From assembly GCF_017814945.1 (NCBI RefSeq), contig NZ_JAGIPX010000051.1:1-62537 (forward strand): DNA of 62,537 bases. The letters run 5' to 3'. The notes beneath the pieces were generated by a model. The model made no database searches, was not told the origin of the DNA, and worked only from the letters and a program-made list of their open reading frames with translations. Of this stretch, positions 27,201-36,654 are shown piece after piece. The stretch comes from Paraburkholderia sp. LEh10. Lineage in GTDB: Bacteria; Pseudomonadota; Gammaproteobacteria; Burkholderiales; Burkholderiaceae. A program made the position numbers and the translations under genes. Positions within the stretch are counted from its first letter, which is position 1; each line of letters starts with the position of its first letter.

Positions 27201-27641
27201 TTATTGCAGTGTCGCACCGGACTGGTTCGCGGCATCGCGCTGGAGTTGCTCAAGGACACACATCGCATCATCGGCTGCCTCGAGCGGAACAAAGATGTGA
27301 TCGTGATAGGTTGCGGCGACTACATTGCAGCTGATCCCGACAGCGCCTAGGGCACCGGAAAACAGAGCCGTTAGCCCAGCGGAAGTCAGGTCCGAGCGAA
27401 GCAGCAAAGTTATCCATGCTGCGCGAAACGTAATCTCTAAATTGAATCGCTCCGCTACGCCCAGTTCCACAAAAACAGTTAGTCCTTCTTGCTCCCGAAA
27501 AGTCCCGATAATCGCGCTGCCCGGGATGCCTTCAGGAGCTCTTTCACCCAAAGCAAGACTTACAAACGCGACGCGCTCCTGATTGAGGACCGGAGACATA
27601 GAGGCGATGAGTGTCGTTAGATTCGTAGTACTCTCGTGCAT
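27201..27641 (-). CDS. ACT domain-containing protein (DUF2241-like)
   Basis: The start at ATG 27641 (MHESTTNLTTLIASMSPVL) matches family members, which begin with this segment; an upstream in-frame ATG at 27707 looks spurious. The 146-residue protein holds two ACT-type modules: first NQERVAFVSLALG and AIIGTFREQEGLTVFVE, then TSAGLTALFSGALGAVGISC and VVAATYHDHIFVPLEAADDA. ACT domains usually bind amino acids or similar small ligands. Stand-alone members have no defined role. It is a single gene, and no ligand can be inferred. Confidence 0.85.
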   Translation of the reverse strand: MHESTTNLTTLIASMSPVLNQERVAFVSLALGERAPEGIPGSAIIGTFREQEGLTVFVELGVAERFNLEITFRAAWITLLLRSDLTSAGLTALFSGALGAVGISCNVVAATYHDHIFVPLEAADDAMCVLEQLQRDAANQSGATLQ

Positions 27642-27707
27642 GTTCTGATATCCCAAAAAGACCAAATCGCACGATGAGTAGCGGTCTGGCTGATAGCCGT
27701 GAAGCAT

Positions 27708-28177
27708 TGGCCATACATATGGCCATTAAGTGGGATTGCCACCAGATGGCTTAGGAGCTCACTTCTGGCCCGATCGGATGCTGAAGGTTGCACAGAAGGT
27801 GCGCTGTCAGGAAAACTGACCGATCCCAATCTGGAACCTGTCGACGTTGTTCGGCGGAGTGGCGTATCCGATCAGTGTACAAAGAGCAAGCGTATTGTTG
27901 GCTCATACCTGAGGATATGAACCCGATACCTCAACGGCCTTGCCGGAATCTTCGGCATGCGCAAGACTGTAGCGATCCGGATCATGACGACCGCGGCGGT
28001 TTCACTGTCAGGCAGAATGATCGGCTCAAGAGATGATCAACGCTGTGACACGTCGTTGCGTGGCACAGCATTGAGAGTCACAGTGGCTCTTTTTGGGGTG
28101 TGGGTCCGGGACAACTTCCACTAGCTCTCCGTTACGGGCCCGGTCTCAAGGGCGAAAGTCCATCAACCAGAGGCTCT
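27708..28177. other. Intergenic region upstream of the cNMP/flavoprotein gene
   Basis: About 470 bases. The large frame that follows is technically open from 28100, but the sequence before 28178 has no coding look. No other gene is supported. Confidence 0.35.
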
Positions 28178-30097
28178 ATGAATGCAGACGAGGAATCCCC
28201 GTTCGACCTGGAATCCAAGGCTTCGAAAAATGCTACGAATGAACAGTCGCCTGGCGGGACGAACGACTTTTCTGATACCGCCTCGGAGCCCCCTGTCCTC
28301 GAGCACGGTGTTTCCGCAAATTATGGTCGCTACATCTCAAATGCACCGACGGATCATGTACCGGTCACATCGCGGAATGCGCCTGAGGGACGCTCTGCAA
28401 ATTATGGCTATTACCTTAACCGCAGTCGCGCGCACGAGGAAGGGCACGGGGCAAGAGGGGCTGCACTCAAGCAACGTCGCCCACAGATGTTTCCCCGACT
28501 CAGCAATTCAGACGTCGAACGGGTACGTAGGTTTGGTACGGTGGAGTCTTGGAACGGGGGCGACACCATGTTCCGCGCTGGCGAACCGGGACTCGGGATG
28601 GGAATTATATTGCGTGGCAATGTCTTGCTTACCAGGCGAGATGGGCTGGGGCAATCACAATTTTTGGCTGAGCTAGGCGAAGGACAATTCGTTGGGGAGA
28701 CAGCGCAGCTGACGGGAAAGCCACATCTTGTAGATGGATACGCGGTCAACGATGTCTGCGCGATTCTGATCTCACCTGCGCAGGTGCGCATGCTGTTGAT
28801 TGAAGAAGCACAGCTTGGGGAGATCATCATGCGCGCCCTCATACTGCGTCGCGCAGAGCTGGTCCAGGAGGGCAGCGGCCCGGTACTCATCGGACCGGCG
28901 ACAGACACCAAGACCTTGGCGCTCGAGGGTTTTTTTCGGCGGGTAAATCATCCATACCGGGTGGTCGACACCGAGAGTGATGCGGAAACCGTCAGCGTCC
29001 TTTCAAAGCTTCCGGATTGGCGGGAATCAACGCCAATTGTGGTGCTCCCAGACGGAACCATACTGCGTTGTCCTGACGAGGCTACCTTGGCTGAAAGGCT
29101 GGGGCTTTTGCCAGAGTTGACTCCGACGAAGATTTTCGATGTCGCGATAGTCGGGGCGGGGCCAGCCGGATTGGCTGCCGCAGTATATGCGGCATCAGAA
29201 GGCCTGTCCGTCATGGTATTCGACTCACATGGCGCTGGCGGACAGGCTGCGGCCAGCGCACGTATCGAGAACTATCTGGGCTTTCCCGCTGGAATTTCGG
29301 GGCAGGCATTGGCCTACCGGGCATTTATGCAGGCAGTAAAGTTCGGTGCGGAGATTTCGATTCCATCAGAAATCTTGAAGCTGGAGTGCGCGGCGTCGCC
29401 GCTTGCAGTGCATCTCACCGGCGGCCGTTTGGTCCGTGCACACTCAGTCGTGATTGCCAGCGGGGCCTCGTATCGTCGTCCAGACATCCGTGGTCTGGAT
29501 TTGGAGACCGCGAAAGGCGTCTATTATTGGGCCTCATCGGTCGAGGCGAAGCTTTGTCAGGGGGCAGAAGTTGTACTTGTCGGAGGCGGAAATTCAGCCG
29601 GGCAGGCAATCGTGTACCTCTCGAACTATGCTAGCCATGTCCACGTACTCGTGAGGCGCCAAGGGCTTGAAGAAAGTATGTCTCGATATCTGATCGATCG
29701 CGTAATGGCGCTACGCAATGTGACGATCCACACACGCATGACGATCGAATCAGCGTCCACCGATGAAGACGGACTCTGCAGCCTGGCGGTGAAGGCGGAG
29801 GGGCGTAATGCGTCCATTGCGACGAGGCATCTCTTTCTGTTCACCGGTGCCGATCCAAATACCAAGTGGCTTCGCGAATGCGAAGTAGAAGTTGACGATA
29901 GAGGATTTGTTTTAACGAAGGCTGCAGCGTCGTCCGATCCTACTGGTTGTCTCACATTTCAGACCAATGTGCCTGGTGTTTTCGCGATAGGTGACGTGCG
30001 CTCCTCGTCTATCAAACGAGTCTCGACCGCGGTCGGAGAGGGTGCGGCGGTCGTGTCGGAAATTCACGCGATGCTCACGCGAATGAGTGTGCATTGA
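28178..30097 (+). CDS. Cyclic-nucleotide-binding / thioredoxin-reductase-like FAD oxidoreductase fusion
   Basis: A protein of about 639 residues in three parts. (1) An N-terminal tail of about 110 residues, polar and probably disordered, with two near-copies of a short motif: VSANYGRYIS and RSANYGYYLN. (2) A CRP-like cyclic-nucleotide-binding domain (FRAGEPGLGMGIILRGNVLL, FVGETAQLTGKPHL). (3) A thioredoxin-reductase-like flavoprotein with the FAD dinucleotide fold VGAGPAGLAAAVYA, GGQAAASARIENYLGFP, the NAD(P)H fold VVLVGGGNSAGQA and GVFAIGDVR. Where true thioredoxin reductases have CxxC, this protein reads WASS (in GVYYWASSVEAK), so it cannot pass electrons by a disulfide. It may use another acceptor. 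Regulation by a bound nucleotide is inferred. Confidence 0.9.
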   Translation: MNADEESPFDLESKASKNATNEQSPGGTNDFSDTASEPPVLEHGVSANYGRYISNAPTDHVPVTSRNAPEGRSANYGYYLNRSRAHEEGHGARGAALKQRRPQMFPRLSNSDVERVRRFGTVESWNGGDTMFRAGEPGLGMGIILRGNVLLTRRDGLGQSQFLAELGEGQFVGETAQLTGKPHLVDGYAVNDVCAILISPAQVRMLLIEEAQLGEIIMRALILRRAELVQEGSGPVLIGPATDTKTLALEGFFRRVNHPYRVVDTESDAETVSVLSKLPDWRESTPIVVLPDGTILRCPDEATLAERLGLLPELTPTKIFDVAIVGAGPAGLAAAVYAASEGLSVMVFDSHGAGGQAAASARIENYLGFPAGISGQALAYRAFMQAVKFGAEISIPSEILKLECAASPLAVHLTGGRLVRAHSVVIASGASYRRPDIRGLDLETAKGVYYWASSVEAKLCQGAEVVLVGGGNSAGQAIVYLSNYASHVHVLVRRQGLEESMSRYLIDRVMALRNVTIHTRMTIESASTDEDGLCSLAVKAEGRNASIATRHLFLFTGADPNTKWLRECEVEVDDRGFVLTKAAASSDPTGCLTFQTNVPGVFAIGDVRSSSIKRVSTAVGEGAAVVSEIHAMLTRMSVH

Positions 30098-30484
30098 ACA
30101 TATCGCGCAGGGCTATCTTATAGCTGGGGTTGAAAATCCTGATGGGTTCTTAAGTGCGCGTCATGGCAACACACACTTTTGTGCTGTAATCTGCCTCGAT
30201 GACGCGTTGAAGGTGTCGAGAAAGGGAGTCAGTTCCGCACTGTCATCTCAGACATTGGCTTTTGCTCAGGTATGGAACTGTTTGTCGGCACCGGTTGGCC
30301 GACGCAGTTCAGCGCAACCGCACGTGTGGTGCGGGGTTCGATATTGCCTCATCCACCTGATGCGTAACGCCCCAAGGCTTCCGCGCGGCGGCGATTTCGC
30401 CGCCCGTAGGCGGTCGCGCGTCCGGTTTCGATCCTGAACTCGCAGCAGCGTTCGTTCTGGAGGTGCGGCGCCCGCCCATGCGCG

Positions 30485-30521
30485 TCTGGTGTCTACGCCA
30501 TTCCTTGGCATAGACACCAGA
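30485..30521. repeat. Long inverted repeat (hairpin)
   Basis: Sixteen-base arms with one mismatch (left TCTGGTGTCTACGCCA; right is its complement) and a 5-base loop TTCCT, followed by ATTTGTTTC. It lies between the flavoprotein gene (ends 30097) and the convergent RclC-like gene (ends 30568). It could terminate transcription from the left, or be the end of a lost mobile element. The rest of 30098-30567 shows a second GC hairpin (GGCGGCGA with CGCCGCC, about 30386) and no gene. Confidence 0.55.
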
Positions 30522-30567
30522 TTTGTTTCAGACTAACTGGCATAAGGGATGCCATTGGTCTATTAAG

Positions 30568-31074
30568 CTATCGAGACATTGCTGCCGCGTCAGGAGCGCC
30601 GCTCGGTGCCAATTGAATTGATTTCATCAGAAGGCAGGCAGACGCCGCGAGAAGAACAAGGTCCTTAAGCAGGAATTGCCCGACATCGCCTGATAGCCAC
30701 GGGAAGCCGCCCAAGGGGGCGGCGGTTACGCCAGGGGTGCTAAACATAAACGTCAAGGTGACGATATAAGTCGCGCATGACATCGCAGCGCCAAGGGCCG
30801 AAAAGATCGGGACAAATGCGCCAAGGATCAGGGCGGCAGCCGTCGACAGTTCGAGGAAGCCGATGACATCGCTTGCACCTTGGACGCCGAATAGGGTGTT
30901 AAGCCAACCCATGATCGGACTATGTACGATAAACGAAGAGATCCCGTGAGCCTCGTAACTAGTGAACTTCATGCAACCGAACCAGAGGAATATGACCACC
31001 AACGCCCAACGAAGGAACCCGAGTGGCCAGACCGAAGTGTCATACTTCTCGGCGACGTGTACATTCTTAAGCAT
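30568..31074 (-). CDS. DUF417 / RclC-like inner-membrane protein
   Basis: The start at ATG 31074 (MLKNVHVAEKYD) gives 168 residues; the upstream extension has no coding look. There are four hydrophobic segments: FLRWALVVIFLWFGCMKF, IGFLELSTAAALILGAFVPI, ATYIVTLTFMFST and LKDLVLLAASACLLM. Between the first two comes a conserved loop with SPIMGW. The family includes RclC of Escherichia coli, linked to survival of reactive chlorine and, more widely, to reactive-electrophile stress; its mechanism is not known. It is monocistronic and convergent with the flavoprotein gene, which is in the same theme. Confidence 0.85.
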   Translation of the reverse strand: MLKNVHVAEKYDTSVWPLGFLRWALVVIFLWFGCMKFTSYEAHGISSFIVHSPIMGWLNTLFGVQGASDVIGFLELSTAAALILGAFVPIFSALGAAMSCATYIVTLTFMFSTPGVTAAPLGGFPWLSGDVGQFLLKDLVLLAASACLLMKSIQLAPSGAPDAAAMSR

Positions 31075-31490
31075 ATCTTCCGCTCCATTAGATTTGGTTT
31101 GAAAATTTGGCCGAAGGAGCCAACGCCTTATGGTTCTGTTGTAAGCCGGGCGTGCGTTGATAAATCGACCCTTGGCGAGACGACCCAGCAAACTGAACGT
31201 CATCCTGATGCCCAAATCGATCCGTGCCTGTTATACGTCGGAGTGCTCAGTGAGCATCAGATAGAAAAATGATATCCCCCCGCTTCACGATTAACAAACA
31301 TACGTAAGTATCGTTTGATGTCCAGATGGACCCGCAGGGACGAATCCGAGCAATGACGAGCGATCGTCGTATCCAGAGAATGACGCAGCCTAGCGATTCT
31401 CGTGTGCAAGGAGGTAACGCATAGCTGCGGGATACGGGTCAACAACAGAATCTTCTGGCGTAAAAAGTGCGTGCCGGTGAGAAACGCCCG
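31075..31490. other. Intergenic region with an ATAC-N4-GTAT element
   Basis: No gene supported. Around 31297-31318 an imperfect palindrome (CAAACATAC, GTAA, GTATCGTTTG) lies about 230 bases upstream of the RclC-like gene. A related element (CAAACATAC then GTGTAT) occurs at 31943-31960. They could be TetR-type operators; the evidence is weak. Confidence 0.3.
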
Positions 31491-31796
31491 TTACTCCCGC
31501 ATCAGGTGAGTGGCGTGGGTGATCGCGCCGCCTGCGCGAATTGCGGCTGCCACCACCGCGGTTTCAGCCAACTGGGCGCTAGTTGCACCGGCGTCCCGCG
31601 CGGCAGTTGTGTGAAGCTCAATACAATACGGACACTGTGTGGTTAGTGCGACAGCAACCGCAATCAATTGCTTCGTCTGAACGGACAGGGCGCCTTCCTC
31701 AAAGGCGGCTTTATCAAACGCCCAGAACGCCGCCATTCCTGCGCATGCATGTTCTTCAAGCTTTTGAAGACGGTTCAGATTTGACATTTCCAACAT
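31491..31796 (-). CDS. AhpD-like / carboxymuconolactone decarboxylase family protein (short type)
   Basis: I choose ATG 31796 (MLEMSNLNRLQKLEEHA) because the aggag site is 6 bases ahead; ATG 31802 abuts that site. The 101-residue single CMD domain has the motif CPYCIELH with both cysteines and the histidine, then TTAARDAGATSAQLAETAVV and IRAGGAITHATHLM. This short group (also annotated as arsenate-associated or YciW-like CMD) forms oligomers with a thiol redox centre. It sits alone just upstream of the kinase locus. Confidence 0.88.
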   Translation of the reverse strand: MLEMSNLNRLQKLEEHACAGMAAFWAFDKAAFEEGALSVQTKQLIAVAVALTTQCPYCIELHTTAARDAGATSAQLAETAVVAAAIRAGGAITHATHLMRE

Positions 31797-31802
31797 GTTC
31801 AT

Positions 31803-32278
31803 CTCCTAACGCAACGAAGCAGCGTCTGTTAAGCCTCCGCGCTTTCGACGATTGATCACATATCGAGAAAACGCGATTGAGCACCGAGTCTACTGGTGCT
31901 GTTCTCCTCAACGGGATCATATGACCATGTGCGGCTACCTACAAACATACGTTGGTGTATCGAAAATATATCGAACGTGCGCTTGTTGACGTGTAGGTAC
32001 CGCCTCATTGAAGCGGGAGAAGGTCTTCCAATTAAGCTGGTTCGATGGCGTCGGAGACGCGATGTCAGGTATCGGCGACGTGACGGTCGGCGCGGTGCTC
32101 CTGGCGTAATGCTAATGTAAGAAAGTGACGCGGGTGATTCTCACGCAATCGTTTGGTTTCTAAAAAAATGGTGACAGAGAAAAGCTTCTACCATTTTAGA
32201 ACGCATCGAATAAAATGGCTGCTCGTCTAGAGGAAAGATGCGGTAGACGAGACCGCAATTGATATCTGCCAAGCCAAC
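31803..32278. other. Intergenic region upstream of the kinase remnant
   Basis: About 475 bases; likely promoter region for the minus-strand AhpD-like gene and perhaps for the kinase. No gene is supported. Confidence 0.3.
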
Positions 32279-32339
32279 ATGAACGAATCTGCCATGCTCG
32301 ATACGACTCTGCTTCGGACAGGTCAGATTGAACTGTACC

Positions 32340-32620
32340 GAAAGTGGAGCGGCGAGAGAGACTCCTTCTGGTTGGGGCGACGCGTCGTGCATCGTGATCT
32401 GGCACCGCGAAATACTCTCATCAACTGGCGCGCTAAAGGCGTGGCTCACAGCTTGGGGTAGCGCGACGGTGTTCGGGGCGGGTCAGGGTTCAGTTAGCGA
32501 CTTCTCGAGCACGTCTGTGCGTTATCGCGCGCCGGAACTGAGTGGGACGATCAACCGGTCGGTTGATTGACGTGCGGATCTATATTCCTTGGGTTGCATA
32601 CCATATGAACTACATTCAGA
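32340..32620 (+). pseudogene. Serine/threonine-kinase-like fragment of a trifunctional sensor kinase
   Basis: Three frames together spell pieces of a protein-kinase-like domain: VVHRDLAPRNTLINW (catalytic loop, with the HRD motif), FSSTSVRYRAPELSG and INRSVD, a TGA at 32568-32570, then RADLYSLGCIPYEL. This is the N-terminal kinase found in very large multidomain proteins (kinase, AAA-like ATPase, TPR, GAF, histidine kinase). Here it is broken by a frameshift, a stop and, after YEL, a large deletion that removed the ATPase. The remaining C-terminal half follows as the next gene. Confidence 0.65.
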
Positions 32621-34584
32621 CGTTCGAGGCCAGCGGCCTAGAGTCGGACTGGAGTGAGAATCTTATTGATGGCGCTGCGTTCGCGAGCACCGGCGCATTC
32701 GCATTCTGGGTACATCGCCTTCAGAATTGCGTCCTTTTTCGTGATTGGGAGGGCGCCCTGCAAGCTGAACAAAAAGCGAAAGGATTGCTCAGCGCCACCC
32801 TCGCACACGTCGAGGCCGCAGACGTCTCTTATTACGGCGCGCTCTGTCGAGCGGCTGCGTTCTCAAGGGCGACGGAAGAACGGGTGCGTGAAGCGCACCT
32901 CCGCGCGCTGGAAGAGCACAATGATTACCTGGAGTTGCTGGCGCAGTCATGTCCTGATAATTTTGCCGATCGCGCGGCATTGGTGGCAGCGGAGCTGGCG
33001 AGGGTACAGGGTCGGACAAGTGATGCGCAATCGTTATATGAAAAGGCGATCGAGCTTAGCCGCAAGCAAGAGTTCGTTCACAATGAGGCAGTCGCACTCG
33101 AAGCTGCGGCGAGTTTTTACTCAGCTCAGGAACTTTCGGTTGTCGCCGAGACATTGCTGAGAGATGCCCGCTATGCCTACCTCCATTGGGGCGCGGAAGG
33201 GAAGGCGCAAGAGATCGAGTCTCGCCTAACGCGGACTACCCATCCTGAGCGGAAGAAACCCGCGAACGATACGTGGAGGGAGCACCGGGATACCAGAGCG
33301 ATAATCACGGCATCTCATGCGCTTTCTAGCGAAATCGTACTCTCCAGACTCCTCGAAGTCCTTATCGGAAATGTGCTCGCGCACGCTGGAGCGGAGAGGT
33401 GCGCGGTAGCGCTTCACCGGAAAGGGGAATTCCGGATAGAAGCCGAAGCGCGAACGTCTTTGCACGGTATCGTGCATGTCATCGAATCGCGTCAGCTCCA
33501 GGACGTTGAACTCCCTCTCGGAATATTCATGTGCGTCGCAAGGACTCGACGGAGAGTGCTGCTCGGTGACGCGTCCCGTTGTGGTGATTTTGCAGAGGAT
33601 CCTTATGTTAGCCAACGAGGGCTGCGGTCGGTGCTGTGCTTGCCCTTGCTGAAACAGTCTGAGCTCGTCGGAATACTGTATGTTGAGAACAATCTCATCT
33701 CGGGCGCATTCAGCGAGGAAAAGACGACACTGCTTGAAGTGTTTGCGTCGCAAGCCGCAATCTCGCTCGAAAACGCACGACTCTACGCAGAGACTCAGGA
33801 GAGCAACGCGCTGCGCGAAGCTGCGGAACAGGAGCTCCGGGATTCGAGGGAGGAACTCGCGCGGGTGGCAAGCCTTACGACGATGGGGCAGCTAGTCGCG
33901 TCTGTTACACACGAAGTTAGTCAACCGCTAGTATCAATAGCAACGAGTGCCGGCGCGGCTTTGAGATTCATGAGACTCGACGAGCCTGACTTCTCCGAAG
34001 TCGAGGAGGCGTTGCAGAGGATTCAATCCGACAGTACTCGCGCGCATGACGTGGTGCGCAGCCTGCGAGCACTGGTCAAACGATCTGCTCCTTCCTTTTC
34101 AGCGTTCGACATGCACGATGCAGTCGTCGAAGTGTTGTTGGTCACAAGGACTCAGCTTGAAAAGCACGCTATTCGAGTCGAGACGAATACCGTCCCCGGT
34201 ACGAGTCTCGTGTGGGGCGATAAGATCCAGATACAGCAGGTAGTCCTCAATCTGGTAGTCAATGCGATTGAGGCAATGCAGGAGATCACCGATCGCGAAC
34301 GTCGCCTGCTGCTGGGGAGTTCGACCGTCGAGGGGCTCGTGAGACTCGTAATCGAGGACACTGGAGTGGGCATCGAGGAGGGTTCCGCTGATTACATCTT
34401 TGCGCCATTTGTCACAACGAAGTCGCATGGCATGGGCATGGGCCTGCCGATATGCCGGTCGATAGTGGAGGCGCATGCAGGGCGCCTTGCCGTCGAACCG
34501 TCGACTCCTCACGGAACGCGGTTCGAAGTATGGCTGCCCGAAGCTGGAGGGTGGGCTTCCGCCCAGCTTGGATTTGGTACTTGA
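32605..34584 (+). CDS. Sensor histidine kinase with TPR-like and GAF domains (surviving half of a trifunctional kinase)
   Basis: I place the start at ATG 32605 (MNYIQTFEASGLESDW); the frame is open a little upstream. The 659-residue protein has no transmembrane segment. Residues about 20-220 are helical repeats of the type that follows the ATPase in trifunctional kinases. A GAF domain spans about 260-410 (SRLLEVLIGNVLAHAGAERC, LRSVLCLPLLKQSELVGILY). Then come HisKA with the phospho-acceptor in SVTHEVSQPLVSI and HATPase_c (NLVVNAIEAM, EDTGVGI, GMGMGLPICRSIVEA). Kinase motifs are intact, so it may still signal. The FixJ-type regulator at 35063, convergent, is the nearest partner. Confidence 0.85.
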   Translation: MNYIQTFEASGLESDWSENLIDGAAFASTGAFAFWVHRLQNCVLFRDWEGALQAEQKAKGLLSATLAHVEAADVSYYGALCRAAAFSRATEERVREAHLRALEEHNDYLELLAQSCPDNFADRAALVAAELARVQGRTSDAQSLYEKAIELSRKQEFVHNEAVALEAAASFYSAQELSVVAETLLRDARYAYLHWGAEGKAQEIESRLTRTTHPERKKPANDTWREHRDTRAIITASHALSSEIVLSRLLEVLIGNVLAHAGAERCAVALHRKGEFRIEAEARTSLHGIVHVIESRQLQDVELPLGIFMCVARTRRRVLLGDASRCGDFAEDPYVSQRGLRSVLCLPLLKQSELVGILYVENNLISGAFSEEKTTLLEVFASQAAISLENARLYAETQESNALREAAEQELRDSREELARVASLTTMGQLVASVTHEVSQPLVSIATSAGAALRFMRLDEPDFSEVEEALQRIQSDSTRAHDVVRSLRALVKRSAPSFSAFDMHDAVVEVLLVTRTQLEKHAIRVETNTVPGTSLVWGDKIQIQQVVLNLVVNAIEAMQEITDRERRLLLGSSTVEGLVRLVIEDTGVGIEEGSADYIFAPFVTTKSHGMGMGLPICRSIVEAHAGRLAVEPSTPHGTRFEVWLPEAGGWASAQLGFGT

Positions 34585-35062
34585 TTCAATACGTTTTCAA
34601 ACGTCCGCGCATCAACCGGCTTCTCAAGATAACAACTTGCACGATTCGAGATCGTGCCTTCCAAGCCGAGTAGCTCCGGAACGCGGCGATGAATATGCCG
34701 GGATTGTGTGAACTTGCTGATTTAGCATCAACGGCATGTTGATCCCCTCAGGGGCGGCGTCTTGAAGCCGGATGCGGCGCATTCGCTTTGTTCAAGTACT
34801 CCGCATGAAAGCAAAACCTGCACTGACGCGAACGTCCCGGCGTTAGCGAGACACAGGCTCGCGGTGGCCAGTTTAAGGGATCCGTCAACGTCGGTGACCG
34901 AAATCGGGGTTTCGCGCAACGTCAATCCTCGGGCAACGGAGAACAGCAGAAAACGCCTGCCCGACATGCCACTTCGCGATTCGTAAGATATCCTGGCAAC
35001 TTAAAGTATTGCCGCGATGAAAGGGAGCATACCTGCGTATCAGAAATCACGGGCCTTAGCAA
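34585..35062. other. Gap between convergent kinase and regulator genes
   Basis: About 480 bases between two converging genes. A few short frames are open on both strands; none is recognisable. No strong terminator hairpin was seen. Confidence 0.3.
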
Positions 35063-35758
35063 TCAGTCGCGTTTCGATAGAAACTGACGGTCCGGCTCGA
35101 TACCGAGAATCTCCCCTATGCGGACGAACTCCGCCAGCGTGCGGCTCGCCATTTTTTTCATGGCATGAGCGCGGTGTGTTTTTATTGTGATTTCACTTAG
35201 ATTCATTTCGGCGGCGATCTGTTTGTTCATGAGCCCAGCGACAACATAGCCCATCACCGCCCGTTCTTTGGCGTTCATTGAATCGTAACGATAGCGCAAG
35301 TCTGCCATCGAGCGTTCGTTTGACAGACGCTCGGCGTCGTGGCGCAATGCTGATGCGACGGCGTCCAGAATATCCTGGTCTCGAAACGGTTTAGCCAGGA
35401 AGTCCAATGCGCCAGCCTTCATGGCTTGAACAGTCATCGGAATATCGCCGTGCCCGCTGATGAAAATGATGGAAGTTGATAGTCCCATTTTTACAAGCTG
35501 CTGTTGAAGCTCCAGCCCGCTCTCGTGGGGCAGCCTCACGTCGAGGATGAGACAACTAGGTAACTCCGGCCTGGAAAATAACAGGAATTCAGCCGCTGAC
35601 CCGAACGTCTCCGCGCGCAGACCCACGGAACGGAAAAGGGCGCTCAAAGACTGCCTCGTCGGCTCGTCATCGTCGACGACGTATACGATCGACTCGTGTT
35701 CGGGCTCTGTTCTGCCTGCAAGCGTTCGTTGGGGCGAATGGGAACGGGCGAACATCAT
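35063..35758 (-). CDS. FixJ-family response regulator
   Basis: A 231-residue two-domain regulator. The receiver spans about 24-140: acidic pair VVDDDE, phospho-acceptor Asp73 in CLILDVRLPHESG, switch lysine in LAKPFRDQD. A LuxR-type helix-turn-helix follows (MNAKERAVMGYVVAGLMNKQIAAEM, SEITIKTHRAHAMKKM). It shares the PFRDQDxLDAV and GLMNKQIAAxxNLSEITIK stretches with the regulator at 41887-42552, so the two are close paralogues. No kinase is in the same operon; the histidine kinase ending at 34584 is the likely partner. Confidence 0.92.
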   Translation of the reverse strand: MMFARSHSPQRTLAGRTEPEHESIVYVVDDDEPTRQSLSALFRSVGLRAETFGSAAEFLLFSRPELPSCLILDVRLPHESGLELQQQLVKMGLSTSIIFISGHGDIPMTVQAMKAGALDFLAKPFRDQDILDAVASALRHDAERLSNERSMADLRYRYDSMNAKERAVMGYVVAGLMNKQIAAEMNLSEITIKTHRAHAMKKMASRTLAEFVRIGEILGIEPDRQFLSKRD

Positions 35759-36062
35759 TTCTTCCTTTGAATTACAGTTGACGGTACGCGGACGGTTGCC
35801 GACGCCGGGGATGGGCTCTTCTCTGGCAATGGAGTATTACACGACATCGTAACCCTTGCTACCTGTGGGGCATAGCTAACCCATGGGACGGACCGTGGAC
35901 GAATGGAAGTCCGACAAATTGTGTCAGACTATCGCAGCTTTACCCATGCGGCAGTGCGGTTGATTGGCTAGCTCGGTGACCGGCTCACTGCAGAGGCACT
36001 TATAATGGGGCAATATCGCAAACCGCATTGCCTTCTGCAGAAAACACTAGAGGATAGTTTGA

Positions 36063-36641
36063 ATGGCGCGCCCCAGAGAATTCGATGAGGCAGCCGCGCT
36101 TGACGCGGCAGTGGACCATTTTTGGCTCCATGGTTACCAGTCTACGTCGGTTCGTGAATTGGCGTCCGCGATGGGGATTACGGGCGCCAGTCTCTACAAC
36201 GCGTTCGGCGATAAGCGCGCCCTTTTCAAGATGGCGCTCGCACGCTACATTGAGACAGGTATCGAAGGTCGCGTCATTCGCGAACGTCAGTCTACCGTAC
36301 ATGCGATAGATGAATTTTTCAAAGATATCGTCAACTATTCCATAAAAGACAAGAGCCGAAAAGGCTGTCTACTGGTGAATTCAGCCCTCGAGCTCAGCGA
36401 CGAAGACACAGAACTCAAAGGAGTCGTGTCAGATGTTTTCGTTGAGATAGAAGCGTTTTTCAGGCGAGCGATAGCAGGTGGGCAGGAGCAAGGTGAAGTG
36501 TCGACTGGGCTCCCTGCGGCTGACCTGGCACGCCTCTTATTAGGCGCTTTACTTGGGATCCGCGTACTGGCCCGCGTTCGCCCCAACCGTGCTCTTCTAG
36601 AAGGTATTGCCCGTTCGGCGCTCCTCGTTTTGAATCGGTGA
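36063..36641 (+). CDS. TetR/AcrR-family transcriptional regulator
   Basis: A 192-residue one-domain-pair regulator. The N-terminal helix-turn-helix is complete (MARPREFDEAAALDAAVDHF, SVRELASAMGITGASLYNAFGDKRALF), in the group whose recognition helix reads ASLYNAFGDKR. The C-terminal ligand domain has KGCLLVNSALELSD, a segment with a possible redox-active cysteine as seen in the ComR/NemR-like branch (inference), and ARLLLGALLGIRVLARVRP. The regulator controls unknown genes. The 300 bases upstream (35759-36062) hold its promoter region and no gene. Confidence 0.9.
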   Translation: MARPREFDEAAALDAAVDHFWLHGYQSTSVRELASAMGITGASLYNAFGDKRALFKMALARYIETGIEGRVIRERQSTVHAIDEFFKDIVNYSIKDKSRKGCLLVNSALELSDEDTELKGVVSDVFVEIEAFFRRAIAGGQEQGEVSTGLPAADLARLLLGALLGIRVLARVRPNRALLEGIARSALLVLNR

Positions 36642-36654
36642 CCCGTTCTGTGCA

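Noticed and set aside
27788..28177. Open frame and extended start before the cNMP/flavoprotein gene
   Set aside because: The sequence lacks coding character; ATG 28178 gives a sensible start for the tail and domains.
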